From Rhodoferax koreense (GTDB taxonomy: Bacteria > Pseudomonadota > Gammaproteobacteria > Burkholderiales > Burkholderiaceae_C), in NCBI RefSeq assembly GCF_001955695.1, contig NZ_CP019236.1:1612001-1676000 (forward strand): a stretch of DNA of 64,000 nt. Direction: 5' to 3'. The notes under the pieces were generated by a model, which ran no database searches, was not told the origin of the DNA, and worked only from the letters and a program-made list of their open reading frames with translations. The position numbers and the translations under genes are program-made. This document shows positions 16,574 to 24,839 of the stretch, piece after piece (the first letter of the stretch is position 1; every line of letters starts with the position of its first letter).

Positions 16574-18424
16574 TCAGTCGCCGAGCACCAAGCCTTCGCG
16601 GCGCGGATCGGCGCCACCGAAATAACCGTCGGCGGTCTTCTGGATGGCTTGCAGGCCGCTGACCATGGGTTGCTCGCGCACTTCCGCGCCGCGCGCGCGC
16701 AGGGCCTCCACGGTGGAAGGCGGAAAGCGTTTTTCCTCCAGCAGCGTCGGCCCGTTGAGCGAGCCGAAGTTGGGCAGGTTGATCGCAGTCTGCGCGTTCA
16801 TGCCCCAGTTGAGCACGCCGTACAGCGTCTTGGCCGTGTAGTGGATGATCACCGCACCGCCGGGGCTGCCCCCACTCATCACCAACTGGCCGGTGGCCTT
16901 GTCGAACACCAGTGTCGGCGACATCGACGAGCGTGGTCGCTTGCCGGGCTGCACGCGGTTGGCGATCGGCAGGCCGGCGGCGTCGGCCGGCGCAAAGCTG
17001 AAGTCGGTGAGTTCGTTGTTCAGCAGGAAGCCCCGCACCATCTGGCGCGCACCGAACTGGTCCTCGATGGTGGTGGTCATCGCCAGCGCATGGCCGTAGG
17101 CGTCAACGATGCTGATGTGGCTCGTGCCGTATTCGGGTTGGTCGGGGCTGGGTGCGTAGCTCACCTGCATCGCGCCCGGATGGCCCGGCGTGGCTGTCTT
17201 CATGCTCTGGCCGGTGGGTGAGCCGTCGATGCGCCTGGCCCGTTCCGCCAGGTAGGCCGGGCTCAACAGTGTGGACCAACTGCCGCCGGGGGGCTGCACG
17301 AAATCGGGATCGGCCACGAACTGGCCACGATCGGCAAACGCCAGGCGCGAGGCCTCGGTGTAGAGGTGCAGCCAGTCCGCGCCAGGGGTCGGCCCGGAAA
17401 AGCCGGTCACGCCGGCGGCCAGCGGCAGGCGTGCCGCATCGGTGTTGTTCAACAGGCCGAGGATCTGGCCCACGGCGATGGTGCCCGAACTGGGCGGCGG
17501 CATGCCGCAGATGCGGTAATCCTTCGCGCCAGCAGCCGCCTTGGCCGTGTAGTCGAAGCAGAGGGAGGCGCGTTTCTTCGCCTGGTAGCCAGACAGGTCG
17601 GTCAGCGCGAGTTGGCCGGGATTGGCCGGATGGTGCCGCACCTTGTCGACGATGGCCTGGGCCACCTCGCCTTCGAGCAAGCCCTTGGAGCCCTGCGTGG
17701 CGATGCGCTGCAGGACATCGGCCAACGCCGGATTCTTCAGCACATGGCCCACGGGCCAGGGCTGGCCGCTCGCGTCGTAGAAATACGCGGCAGCCACCGG
17801 ATCCTTCTTCAGGTGCGGCTCGCCGGCGAGCAGGGTGTTCAGCCGGGCGCTGACCTTGAAGCCGTTGGTGGCCAACTGGATCGCCGGCTGGAACAACTGC
17901 GCCCAGGGCAGGCGGCCGTACTCGCGGTGGGCCAGCTCCAGCATGCGCACCGCGCCAGGCGTGCCGACCGAGCGACCACCGACTACAGCGTCATAGAAGG
18001 CCAGCGGCTTGCCGTCCGCGCCGAGGAACAGCCTTTCGTCGGCCGCGGCCGGTGCCGTCTCGCGGCCGTCGAAGGCCTCGACGTCCTTGCCGTTGAAATA
18101 CACCAGGAATGCGCCGCCGGCGACGCCGCTGGACTGCGGCTCCACCAGGGCCAGAACCATCTGCACGGCGATGGCGGCGTCGATGGCCGAGCCACCGGCC
18201 TTGAGCACCTGCGCACCGGCATCGGTGGCCAACGGGTTGGCCGCGGCCACCGCATACGTATGGGTGCGCCAGCCGGGTTTCTCGGTGTAGCCGGAGGAGC
18301 CCTCGGGCTGGTCCGGCGTCTTGTAGCTGAAGGCCGGGGGATGGCCTGGCGAGGCGCAGGCGGCCAGCAGGGCGGCGCAGGCGAGGCTGCCGAGACGGGG
18401 GAGGCTGGTGAAAGCAGGCTTCAT
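16574..18424 (-). CDS. ggt: Gamma-glutamyltransferase, lipoprotein form
   Basis: Cleaves the gamma-glutamyl bond of glutathione and transfers or hydrolyses it in the periplasm. 616 aa. The N-terminus is a lipoprotein signal (ALLAACAS, Cys about 23). The proenzyme self-cleaves before Thr434 (EYGTSHISIVDAYG), which becomes the nucleophile of the small subunit. The large-subunit substrate loop (GGSAIDAAIAVQMVLALVEP, SSGVAGGAFLV) and small-subunit GGSPGGAVI are present. It is a single gene, convergent with the 82-aa gene. Confidence 0.93.
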   Translation of the reverse strand: MKPAFTSLPRLGSLACAALLAACASPGHPPAFSYKTPDQPEGSSGYTEKPGWRTHTYAVAAANPLATDAGAQVLKAGGSAIDAAIAVQMVLALVEPQSSGVAGGAFLVYFNGKDVEAFDGRETAPAAADERLFLGADGKPLAFYDAVVGGRSVGTPGAVRMLELAHREYGRLPWAQLFQPAIQLATNGFKVSARLNTLLAGEPHLKKDPVAAAYFYDASGQPWPVGHVLKNPALADVLQRIATQGSKGLLEGEVAQAIVDKVRHHPANPGQLALTDLSGYQAKKRASLCFDYTAKAAAGAKDYRICGMPPPSSGTIAVGQILGLLNNTDAARLPLAAGVTGFSGPTPGADWLHLYTEASRLAFADRGQFVADPDFVQPPGGSWSTLLSPAYLAERARRIDGSPTGQSMKTATPGHPGAMQVSYAPSPDQPEYGTSHISIVDAYGHALAMTTTIEDQFGARQMVRGFLLNNELTDFSFAPADAAGLPIANRVQPGKRPRSSMSPTLVFDKATGQLVMSGGSPGGAVIIHYTAKTLYGVLNWGMNAQTAINLPNFGSLNGPTLLEEKRFPPSTVEALRARGAEVREQPMVSGLQAIQKTADGYFGGADPRREGLVLGD

Positions 18425-18525
18425 GCGGTTCCTTGTTGTTCGGCAAGTTTCAGTCTACCCAGGGCACCGCGCCGCCTCTACCGGGGTTTCACTTGTTTAC
18501 GAACACGCCGGAAACCTCGGACGCC

Positions 18526-19293
18526 TCAGAGATCGAGCTCCACGATCACCGGCGCATGGTCGCTGGGCCGTTCGTTCTTGCGCGTCGGCTTGTCGATGAC
18601 GCAACGCCGGGCCAACGGTTTGAGCGCCTCGCTGATGAGGATGTGGTCGATGCGCAGGCCGCGGTTGCGGCGGAAGGCGAAGTCGCGGTAGTCCCACCAC
18701 GAATAGCTCTTTTCCGGCTGCGGGAACAGCCGATGGGCATCGGCCAGCCCCAGGGCGACCAGCGCCCGCAGGTGGTAGCGCTCTTCTTCCGTGCAGTGGA
18801 TGGTGTCCTTGAGCAGCACCGGGTCCCACACGTCGGCGTCGTCGAAGGTGATGTTGTAGTCGCCCATCAGCACCAGCTTCGGATGCGTGGCCAGCTCCTC
18901 GCGCACCCAGTCGCGCAACGCCTTGAGCCAGTGCATCTTGTAGTCGAACTTGTCGGTGCCGGGCGCCTGGCCATTGGGCATGTACGCGCCGATGACGCGC
19001 ACGCCGTCGACGGTGGCGGTGATCACGCGCGCCAGTTCGTCGTCGAAGCCCGGGATGTTGCGCACCACGTCGGTGGCTTCGCTGCGCGTGAGCAGCGCCA
19101 CGCCGTTGTAGGTCTTCTGGCCGTACCACTGCGCCCGGTAGCCGGCCTCGGCCAGCGCCGCGTGGGGAAACTTGTCGTCGGTGAGCTTGGTTTCCTGCAG
19201 GGCCAGCACATCCACCGGATGGGCGAGCAGCCAGTCGATCACCTGCGGCAGGCGGACAGCGAGGGAGTTGACGTTCCAGGTGGCGAGTTGCAT
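18526..19293 (-). CDS. xth: Exodeoxyribonuclease III
   Basis: AP endonuclease and 3'-5' exonuclease of base excision repair, 255 aa, endonuclease/exonuclease/phosphatase fold. The N-terminus QLATWNVNSLAVRLPQ, the metal-binding Glu in LALQETKLTD, the GDYNITFDDADVWDP active-site loop and the C-terminal SDHAPVIVEL with catalytic Asp-His are all visible. Full length. Followed (in transcription) by a 100-b gap before ggt, in which I see no clear element. Confidence 0.94.
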   Translation of the reverse strand: MQLATWNVNSLAVRLPQVIDWLLAHPVDVLALQETKLTDDKFPHAALAEAGYRAQWYGQKTYNGVALLTRSEATDVVRNIPGFDDELARVITATVDGVRVIGAYMPNGQAPGTDKFDYKMHWLKALRDWVREELATHPKLVLMGDYNITFDDADVWDPVLLKDTIHCTEEERYHLRALVALGLADAHRLFPQPEKSYSWWDYRDFAFRRNRGLRIDHILISEALKPLARRCVIDKPTRKNERPSDHAPVIVELDL

Positions 19294-19330
19294 GGGGATC
19301 TACCGTGGGTTGTGCATGTCGCGGGCGTGC

Positions 19331-19585
19331 TCAGCCCTGGGGCGACTGGAGGTTGGTCTGGATGCCGTACAGCGCGAGCATGCCCAGGACATGGCCGACG
19401 GCCACGCCCGGTTCTCCCGCCTCGATGCGGCCGATGGTCTGGACGTGCACGCCCAGGCGGGCGGCTGCGGCGGCCTGGCCTTCGCCGGCCTGCAGGCGGG
19501 CCTGCCGGGCCGCGGCGCCCATGGCCTGGATGGCCCGGACCGCGTCGTCGGGAAGGGTCGCGGAGACCCGCTTGCCTTGGCTCAT
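19331..19585 (-). CDS. Small helix-turn-helix (XRE-like) protein
   Basis: An 84-aa protein. Residues 25-60 (ARQARLQAGEGQAAAAARLGVHVQTIGRIEAG) follow the XRE/Cro helix-turn-helix pattern, preceded by a short N-terminal strand (KRVSATLPDDAVRAIQAM) reminiscent of ribbon-helix segments in antitoxins. No toxin partner adjoins it: one neighbour is xth and the other a membrane protein. DNA binding is likely, target unknown. Confidence 0.6.
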   Translation of the reverse strand: MSQGKRVSATLPDDAVRAIQAMGAAARQARLQAGEGQAAAAARLGVHVQTIGRIEAGEPGVAVGHVLGMLALYGIQTNLQSPQG

Positions 19586-19600
19586 GGCCGAACGTGGTGG

Positions 19601-20002
19601 CTACAGCCAGACGCCGTTGTGCGGCATCTGGATGGTGGTGGCCGGGGTGTCGCCGCCGAGCAGCGAGCCGATGGCAATGCTCAGGAGCGAGATGAAGATG
19701 CTGGCGAAGAACGCCGTCCAGAAGCCCGAGAGCTTGAAGCCGCGTACCAGCGCCGAGACCAGCAGCAGCACCAGCGCGTTGATGACCAGCAGGAAGATGC
19801 CGAAGGTCAGCAGCGTGAGCGGCAGGGTCAGCACGATCAGCAGCGGCTTGACGATGGCGTTGGCAAAACCGAGCAGCAGCGCGGACACCACCAGCGCGCC
19901 GGTGCTGCTGAACTTGAGCCCGCTGAAGATATGGCTGGCGATCCACAGCGAGAGCGCGGTGATGGCCCAGTGGACGAGGAAGGCGGTGAGGTTGGCGGAC
20001 AT
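19601..20002 (-). CDS. Phage holin family 4-like membrane protein (PF04020 type)
   Basis: Small inner-membrane protein of 133 aa with four predicted helices: about 7-27 (LVHWAITALSLWIASHIFSG), 33-50, 58-80 (LIVLTLPLTLLTFGIFLLVI) and 95-118. The family is named after phage holins, but chromosomal copies like this are widespread and not prophage-linked; the role is unknown. The start at 20002 (SANLTAFLVHW) begins just before TM1. Transcribed towards the HTH gene 15 b away. Confidence 0.8.
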   Translation of the reverse strand: MSANLTAFLVHWAITALSLWIASHIFSGLKFSSTGALVVSALLLGFANAIVKPLLIVLTLPLTLLTFGIFLLVINALVLLLVSALVRGFKLSGFWTAFFASIFISLLSIAIGSLLGGDTPATTIQMPHNGVWL

Positions 20003-20063
20003 GGCGGATGCGTGGCGGGGTGATGAGGTGGCACCGATCATATCGACCGGCGGGCTTCGGGCG

Positions 20064-20085
20064 CTGTCATCGAACCGCCATCGAA
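20064..20085 (+). promoter_or_regulatory. Pho-box-like 11-bp direct repeat upstream of the lipid operon
   Basis: Two adjoining 11-mers, CTGTCATCGAA / CCGCCATCGAA, match at 9 of 11 positions and are spaced exactly one helical turn. The first half equals the PhoB consensus CTGTCAT. It lies about 70 b before the start of an operon whose genes resemble phosphate-starvation lipid-remodelling enzymes. The known PhoB box is two or more 11-bp repeats of this type. Suggests control by PhoB; not proven. Confidence 0.5.
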
Positions 20086-20122
20086 ACGACACACCCCCGT
20101 CACCGCGCGCTTTCAGACTCCC

Positions 20123-20141
20123 TGCATGACATTTTCATGCA
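20123..20141 (+). promoter_or_regulatory. Perfect palindrome before the acyltransferase start
   Basis: TGCATGA-CATTT-TCATGCA, a 7-bp perfect inverted repeat with a 5-nt loop, 16 b before the GTG start. It contains an in-frame ATG at 20137. It may be an operator or a leader hairpin near the ribosome site. Confidence 0.35.
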
Positions 20142-20157
20142 CCAACAGGAGCCGACC

Positions 20158-21060
20158 GTGAAAGAGCTGCCCAACCCGACGTTCCCGCTGTCGCCGATCA
20201 CGCCGGCCTCCCTGCTGCGTGGTGCCTTCACGCGCCGGGCTTACGTCGCCGCGGCGGCCGTGGTCGAGGCGCCGGTGCCGGCGGCTGAATCCGTTGCGCG
20301 GAATGCACCGCAGGGCATCGAGGTCGCCTGGGCCAAGCACCAGGACGAAATGCGCCAGGCCCAGCGCCTGCGCTACCAGGTCTTCGCTGGCGAGATGGGC
20401 GCGCGGCTGTCCACCAACGTGCCGGGCCACGACGTGGACCTGTTCGACGACTATTGCGAACACCTGCTGGTACGCGACGCCGCGACGCGCGAAGTGGTCG
20501 GCACCTACCGCGTGCTCACGCCGGTGCAGGCCCGGCGCGTGGGCAGCACCTACAGCGACACCGAATTCGACCTGACCCGGCTGCGCACGCTGCGCCCGCG
20601 CATGGTGGAGTTGGGCCGCAGCTGCGTGCATGCCGACTACCGCCAGGGCGGCGTGATCATGGCGCTGTGGGGCGCGCTGGCTGAATTCATGGTGCGCAAC
20701 CAGCTCGACACCATGGTCGGCTGCGCCAGCATTCCGATGCTGCACAACGGCGTGGTCAGCGGAGACGCCGCAGCCAGCATCTGGCAGCAGCTCAAGCGCA
20801 CGCACCTCGCGCCGATCGAGCACCACGTGTTGCCGCGGCTGCCGCTGCCCGTCGACCAGCTCGACGGCACGCTCGACATCGAGCCGCCGGCGCTGATCAA
20901 GGGCTACCTGCGCCTGGGCGCGAAGATCCTCGGCGCGCCGGCCTGGGACCCGGACTTCAACACCGCCGACCTTCCGATGCTCATGCGCATCGCCGACATG
21001 CCTTCGCGCTACCGCAAACACTTCCTCGGCCGCGGCCCACAAGGTCTGAACGGAGGTTGA
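20158..21060 (+). CDS. OlsB-like GNAT acyltransferase (ornithine lipid synthesis type)
   Basis: Protein of 300 aa in the Acetyltransf_5 (OlsB) family, which adds a 3-hydroxyacyl chain from acyl-carrier protein to ornithine to form lyso-ornithine lipid. The core spans about 60-230: RLRYQVFAGEMGAR, VGTYRVLTP, and the signature VELGRSCVHADYRQGG. I chose the GTG at 20158 because AGGAG lies 7 b upstream; the upstream ATG at 20137 lies in a palindrome without a ribosome site. No OlsA gene adjoins it. Next genes follow at 1 b and then by overlap, so this is a three-gene operon; the upstream direct repeat suggests control by phosphate. Confidence 0.78.
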   Translation: MKELPNPTFPLSPITPASLLRGAFTRRAYVAAAAVVEAPVPAAESVARNAPQGIEVAWAKHQDEMRQAQRLRYQVFAGEMGARLSTNVPGHDVDLFDDYCEHLLVRDAATREVVGTYRVLTPVQARRVGSTYSDTEFDLTRLRTLRPRMVELGRSCVHADYRQGGVIMALWGALAEFMVRNQLDTMVGCASIPMLHNGVVSGDAAASIWQQLKRTHLAPIEHHVLPRLPLPVDQLDGTLDIEPPALIKGYLRLGAKILGAPAWDPDFNTADLPMLMRIADMPSRYRKHFLGRGPQGLNGG

Positions 21061-21061
21061 C

Positions 21062-21970
21062 ATGCAGGCCACCTTCGATGCCACCGCCCCCTGGAGCAAG
21101 CTGTTGAACGGCGTTGCTGCCGGCACCGGGCCGGACATCGAAGCGGAGGAGAGCGCCGGCCCGCCGCGTTACCGCGCGATCTTCATCTCCGACCTGCACC
21201 TGGGTACAGCGGGCTGCCAGGCCGAGGCGCTGCTCGACTTCCTGAAACACCATCCGAGCCAGTCCCTGTACCTGGTCGGCGACATCATCGACGGCTGGCA
21301 GCTGCGCCGCAAGTGGTATTGGCCGCAGTCGCACAACGACGTGGTGCAGAAGCTGCTGCGCCGCGCGCGCAAGGGCTGCCGCGTGGTCTTCATCCCCGGC
21401 AACCACGACGAATTCGCGCGCGGTTTCCTCGGCCTGCATTTCGGCGGCATCGAGGTGCAGGACGAGATGGTGCACACCACGGCCGACGGCCGTCGCCTGT
21501 GGGTGGTGCACGGTGACGCCTTCGACGCGGTGATCCAGTGCGCCAAGTGGCTCGCCTATGTGGGCGACGGCCTCTACGAATTCACGCTCAAGCTCAACCG
21601 CCACCTGAACCGGCTGCGCAACCGCATGGGCCTGCCGTACTGGTCGCTGTCGGCCTATCTCAAGCTCAAGGTGAAGAAGGCGTTGAACTACGTCACCGAT
21701 TTCGAAGAGGCCGTGGCCGCCGAGGCGCGCAAGCGCGGCCACCACGGCGTGGTCTGCGGCCACATCCACCGCGCCGAGATGCGCGAGATCGACGGCACGC
21801 TGTACTGCAACGACGGCGATTGGGTGGAAAGCCGCACGGCGCTGGTCGAGCATCTCGACGGCCGGCTCGAACTCGTGCAGTGGAACGGGCGCATCCGCCA
21901 GCCTTCGGCCGGGTCCCGCCCGCTGGAATCCACACCGGAAGAATTCACTCCGGAAGAGATGCCCGCATGA
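21062..21970 (+). CDS. LpxH/PlcP-like metallophosphoesterase
   Basis: Calcineurin-type phosphoesterase of 302 aa, with the metal-binding motifs FISDLHLG, VGDIIDGW, IPGNHDE, VVHGDAFD and CGHIHRAE in order. Annotators usually call it UDP-2,3-diacylglucosamine diphosphatase (LpxH), but its size, the long insert (about 155-215, KWLAYVGDGLYEFTLKLNRH) and its place between an OlsB-like gene and a GT4 glycosyltransferase fit PlcP, the enzyme that cleaves phospholipid head groups to diacylglycerol under phosphate starvation in alphaproteobacteria. I infer the PlcP role; true LpxH of lipid A synthesis would not be expected in this context. Confidence 0.75.
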   Translation: MQATFDATAPWSKLLNGVAAGTGPDIEAEESAGPPRYRAIFISDLHLGTAGCQAEALLDFLKHHPSQSLYLVGDIIDGWQLRRKWYWPQSHNDVVQKLLRRARKGCRVVFIPGNHDEFARGFLGLHFGGIEVQDEMVHTTADGRRLWVVHGDAFDAVIQCAKWLAYVGDGLYEFTLKLNRHLNRLRNRMGLPYWSLSAYLKLKVKKALNYVTDFEEAVAAEARKRGHHGVVCGHIHRAEMREIDGTLYCNDGDWVESRTALVEHLDGRLELVQWNGRIRQPSAGSRPLESTPEEFTPEEMPA

Positions 21971-23043
21971 GGATCGCCCTCGTCACCGACGCCTGGCAGC
22001 CGCAGGTCAACGGCGTGGTCACCACTTTGGTGGAGCTGGTGCGCGAACTCGAGCTGGCCGGCCACCGCGTGGAGGTGATCCACCCCGGCCTGTTCCGCAC
22101 CCGGCCGTGCCCGGGTTATGCCGGCATCGACATCGCCGTGCGCCCGCGCCGCGAAATGGCCCGCCGCCTGGACGCGCTGGAATTCGACGCGCTGCACATC
22201 GCCACCGAAGGTCCGCTCGGCTGGGCCGCGCGCGGCTATGCCATGCGCCACGGGCTGGCTTTCACCACCGCGTTCCACACGCGGTTCCCGGAAATCCTGC
22301 AGGCCGCGCTGAAGCTGCCGCTGGCCTGGGGCTATGCGCTGTTTCGCCGGTTCCACAAGGCCTCGTCGGGCGTGATGGTGCCCACGCTCGGCGTGCTGCA
22401 GATGCTGGAGCAGCGCGGCTTCCGGAATCTGCGGCGCTGGACGCACGGCGTCGACGCGCGGCTTTTCGCCTATGCCGAGACGGCACGCGGCTGCGCCTCG
22501 ACCGGCACGCTGGCCCGGCCGGTGTCGCTGTATGTGGGCCGGGTGTCGTACGAGAAGAACGTCGAGGCCTTCCTCAAGCTCGACATCCCGGGCACGAAGA
22601 TCGTCTGCGGCGTCGGGCCGCTGGAAGCCTCGCTCAAGGAGCGTTTTCCCGGCGTGCGGTGGATGGGCGTGCTGCCGCGCGACGAACTGGCCAGGGTCTA
22701 TGCCAGCGCCGACGTGTTCGTCTTCCCCAGCCCGTCGGAAACCTTCGGCCTGGTGATGGCCGAGGCCATGGCCTGCGGCACGCCGGTGGCGGCCTATCCG
22801 GTGGACGGACCGTTCGAGGTGCTGGGTGCGCACGATGGCGCCGCGCGTGGCGGCGTGTTGCACGAGGACTTGCGCGAGGCCTTCTTCGGGGCCCTGGCCA
22901 CGCCGCGCGCCGAGGCACGGGCGCGGGCGCTGCATTTCAGCTGGGAGGCATCGACGCGGCTGTTCGTGGGCCACCTGGTGCCGGCACGCAGCGCGGCGAA
23001 GCCGATGGTCCGGCCGCTCGGCCTGGCTCAGACCGGCGAATAG
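21967..23043 (+). CDS. GT4 glycosyltransferase (Agt-like)
   Basis: Glycosyltransferase of 358 aa, GT-B fold. The N-terminal acceptor domain starts RIALVTDAWQPQVNGVVTTL; the C-terminal nucleotide-sugar domain carries VSLYVGRVSYEKNVEAF, MGVLPRDELARVY and the donor-binding FPSPSETFGLVMAEAMA. The family includes the Agt enzymes that make glycosyl-diacylglycerol from the diacylglycerol produced by PlcP. The start overlaps the phosphoesterase stop (ATGA), so the two are translationally coupled. The 3' end overlaps the convergent scpA by 16 b. The sugar used is not evident from sequence. Confidence 0.82.
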   Translation: MRIALVTDAWQPQVNGVVTTLVELVRELELAGHRVEVIHPGLFRTRPCPGYAGIDIAVRPRREMARRLDALEFDALHIATEGPLGWAARGYAMRHGLAFTTAFHTRFPEILQAALKLPLAWGYALFRRFHKASSGVMVPTLGVLQMLEQRGFRNLRRWTHGVDARLFAYAETARGCASTGTLARPVSLYVGRVSYEKNVEAFLKLDIPGTKIVCGVGPLEASLKERFPGVRWMGVLPRDELARVYASADVFVFPSPSETFGLVMAEAMACGTPVAAYPVDGPFEVLGAHDGAARGGVLHEDLREAFFGALATPRAEARARALHFSWEASTRLFVGHLVPARSAAKPMVRPLGLAQTGE

Positions 23044-23876
23044 GCCAGACGCACGTAGATCGGCGCGAAGGCTTCGGCCTGGGTGATCTCGATCAGGGTT
23101 TCCTTGCCGAGTTCGAGCAGGGCGATGAAGGTCACCACCAGCACCGACATGCCCTTGGCCGGGTCGAACAATTCCTCGAACTCGACGAACTTGCGGCCCT
23201 GCAGCCGCTTGAGCACATAGCTCATGTGTTCGCGCACCGACAGCTCCTCGCGGCTGATCTTGTGGTGCTGCACGAGCCGCGCCCGCTTCAGGATGTCGGC
23301 CCAGGCCTGCTGCAGGTCGACCAGGTGCACGTCGGGGAAACGCGGCTGCAGCGATTGCTCGATGTAGACCTGGGCCTTGAGGAAGTCGCGGCCGTACTGC
23401 GGCAGGGCATTCAGGCGCGCCGCGGCGAGTTTCATCTGCTCGTATTCGAGCAGGCGGCGCACCAGCTCGGCACGCGGGTCCTCGGGCTCCTCGCCCTCGG
23501 CCACGGCCTTGGGCGGCAGCAGCATGCGCGACTTGATCTCGATCAGCATCGCGGCCATGAGCAGGTACTCGGCGGCGAGCTCCAGGTTGCGCGTGCGGAT
23601 CTCCTCCACGTACACCAAGTACTGGCGCGTGAGGCCGGCCATCGGGATGTCGAGGATGTTGAAGTTCTGCTTGCGGATCAGGTAGAGCAGCAGATCGAGC
23701 GGGCCCTCGAAGGCCTCGAGGAACACTTCCAGCGCATCCGGCGGGATGTACAGGTCGTGCGGCATGGTGAACAGCGGCTCGCCGTACAGGCGCGCCAGGG
23801 CCACCTGGTCGACGACCTGGGGCGTGCCGCTGCCGCCCGGCTCCGGTGGCAGGGCCAGGGTGGCTGCGTGGTCCAC
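23028..23876 (-). CDS. scpA: Segregation and condensation protein A
   Basis: Kleisin partner of SMC in chromosome condensation, 282 aa. The signature region PPDALEVFLEAFEGPLDLLL and following LIRKQNFNILDIPM, AAEYLLMAAMLIEIKSRMLL and the winged-helix C-terminus are present. The start is uncertain: I prefer GTG at 23876 (VDHAATLALPPE), because the TTG at 23939 further upstream would place a 17-bp palindromic repeat inside the coding sequence. Its partner scpB is not in the window. Overlaps the glycosyltransferase gene tail to tail. Confidence 0.9.
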   Translation of the reverse strand: MDHAATLALPPEPGGSGTPQVVDQVALARLYGEPLFTMPHDLYIPPDALEVFLEAFEGPLDLLLYLIRKQNFNILDIPMAGLTRQYLVYVEEIRTRNLELAAEYLLMAAMLIEIKSRMLLPPKAVAEGEEPEDPRAELVRRLLEYEQMKLAAARLNALPQYGRDFLKAQVYIEQSLQPRFPDVHLVDLQQAWADILKRARLVQHHKISREELSVREHMSYVLKRLQGRKFVEFEELFDPAKGMSVLVVTFIALLELGKETLIEITQAEAFAPIYVRLAYSPV

Positions 23877-23892
23877 GTTGTTGTTCAAGTTT

Positions 23893-23909
23893 GCTATCGA
23901 ATCAGTAGC
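23893..23909. repeat. 17-bp palindrome GCTAT-N7-RTAGC, copy 1
   Basis: GCTATCGAATCAGTAGC, just upstream of the preferred scpA start. Its core is nearly identical to copy 6 near gyrA (GCTATTGAATCAGTAGC). Confidence 0.6.
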
Positions 23910-23963
23910 TGTCAGCGTCCGTAAATGCTGCGCTGGCAATGGATTCGATGATGAACGCGGGGT

Positions 23964-24170
23964 CTATTTGACCTGGGTCTGGTAGACGTAGGGCTGCTGT
24001 TCGACCTGGGCTTCGCGGTATTCGCGCCAGGCGGCGCGGTCCACGTTCTTGTCCCACAGCAGCGCGCGGCCGGCGCGTTGCTGGGCCTCCAGCTCGGGCT
24101 TCTGGGCCTTCAGCTGGTCGATGAACTGCGTGGTGTCGGACTGGTAATCGGGACGGCGAAATATGGACAT
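23964..24170 (-). CDS. DUF3460 family protein
   Basis: A 68-aa protein with the conserved family pattern SIFRRPDYQSDTTQFIDQLK ... GRALLWDKNVD. No known function; in Burkholderiales it commonly precedes scpA, as here. AAGAGG lies before the ATG. The open frame extends further 5' but with non-family residues. Divergent from the BamE-like lipoprotein with only 36 b between starts, so promoters of the two must lie very close together. Confidence 0.83.
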   Translation of the reverse strand: MSIFRRPDYQSDTTQFIDQLKAQKPELEAQQRAGRALLWDKNVDRAAWREYREAQVEQQPYVYQTQVK

Positions 24171-24206
24171 AGACTTAACCTCTTTGCTTGATTTTACGGG
24201 GGAGCG

Positions 24207-24713
24207 ATGGTTGCCAGTCGTTTGAAGAAAATTTGCTTGGGAACCTGTCTGGCGGCGCTGCTGCTTTCCGGCTGCGATCCGCAACGCATCGCCGAACTCG
24301 AGGAAGGCGTGGCCACCGAGGCCGACGTGCGCGCGAAGTTCGGCGAACCCGAGAAGATCTGGGACGCGCCCGGCGGCGGCCGCACCCTGGAATACAACCG
24401 CCAGCCCGCGGGCACGCAGAACTACATGATCACCATCGGCCCCGACGGCAAGATGAGCGCGCTGCGCCAGGTGCTCACGCCGGAGAATTTCGCCAAGGTG
24501 CAGCCCGGCATGATGATGGAGGACGTGCGCAAGATGCTCGGCAAGCCGATGAAGATCACCCCCTTCGCGCTGAAGAAGGAGGTCGACTACGACTGGCGCT
24601 ACCGCCGCGACCAGCAGCAGCTGATCTTCACCGTCACCTTCGACAACGATTACCGCGTGCTGCGCACCGGCTCGGTACCCGATCCGCAGACCGACGGCGG
24701 AACCAACCGCTGA
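24207..24713 (+). CDS. BamE/SmpA-type lipoprotein with tandem domains
   Basis: Outer-membrane lipoprotein of 168 aa. Signal with lipobox ALLLSGCD (Cys at about 23). Two SmpA/OmlA-like units follow: residues about 26-70 (ELEEGVATEADVRAKFGEP) and about 95-150 (FAKVQPGMMMEDVRKMLGKP). The canonical BamE, part of the outer-membrane protein assembly machine, has one such unit and usually sits beside fur, so this is probably a paralogue rather than BamE itself. Its role is unknown. Confidence 0.8.
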   Translation: MVASRLKKICLGTCLAALLLSGCDPQRIAELEEGVATEADVRAKFGEPEKIWDAPGGGRTLEYNRQPAGTQNYMITIGPDGKMSALRQVLTPENFAKVQPGMMMEDVRKMLGKPMKITPFALKKEVDYDWRYRRDQQQLIFTVTFDNDYRVLRTGSVPDPQTDGGTNR

Positions 24714-24839
24714 CCCACCGCGAATTCACCGTCGGTCGGCGCCTACGTCTGGATGGGCCACACACCGGCCCGTGCGGCACATCGCCTTGTGCATCCTTGT
24801 ATCACGGCCCGATTCGGGCAAGAACCGAAAGGATGCGAG

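Noticed and set aside
19331..19585. Antitoxin of a toxin-antitoxin pair
   Set aside because: No toxin-sized partner gene adjoins the helix-turn-helix protein on either side.
19601..20002. Prophage remnant suggested by the holin-family name
   Set aside because: Only one gene of a widespread chromosomal membrane-protein family; no other phage genes are nearby.
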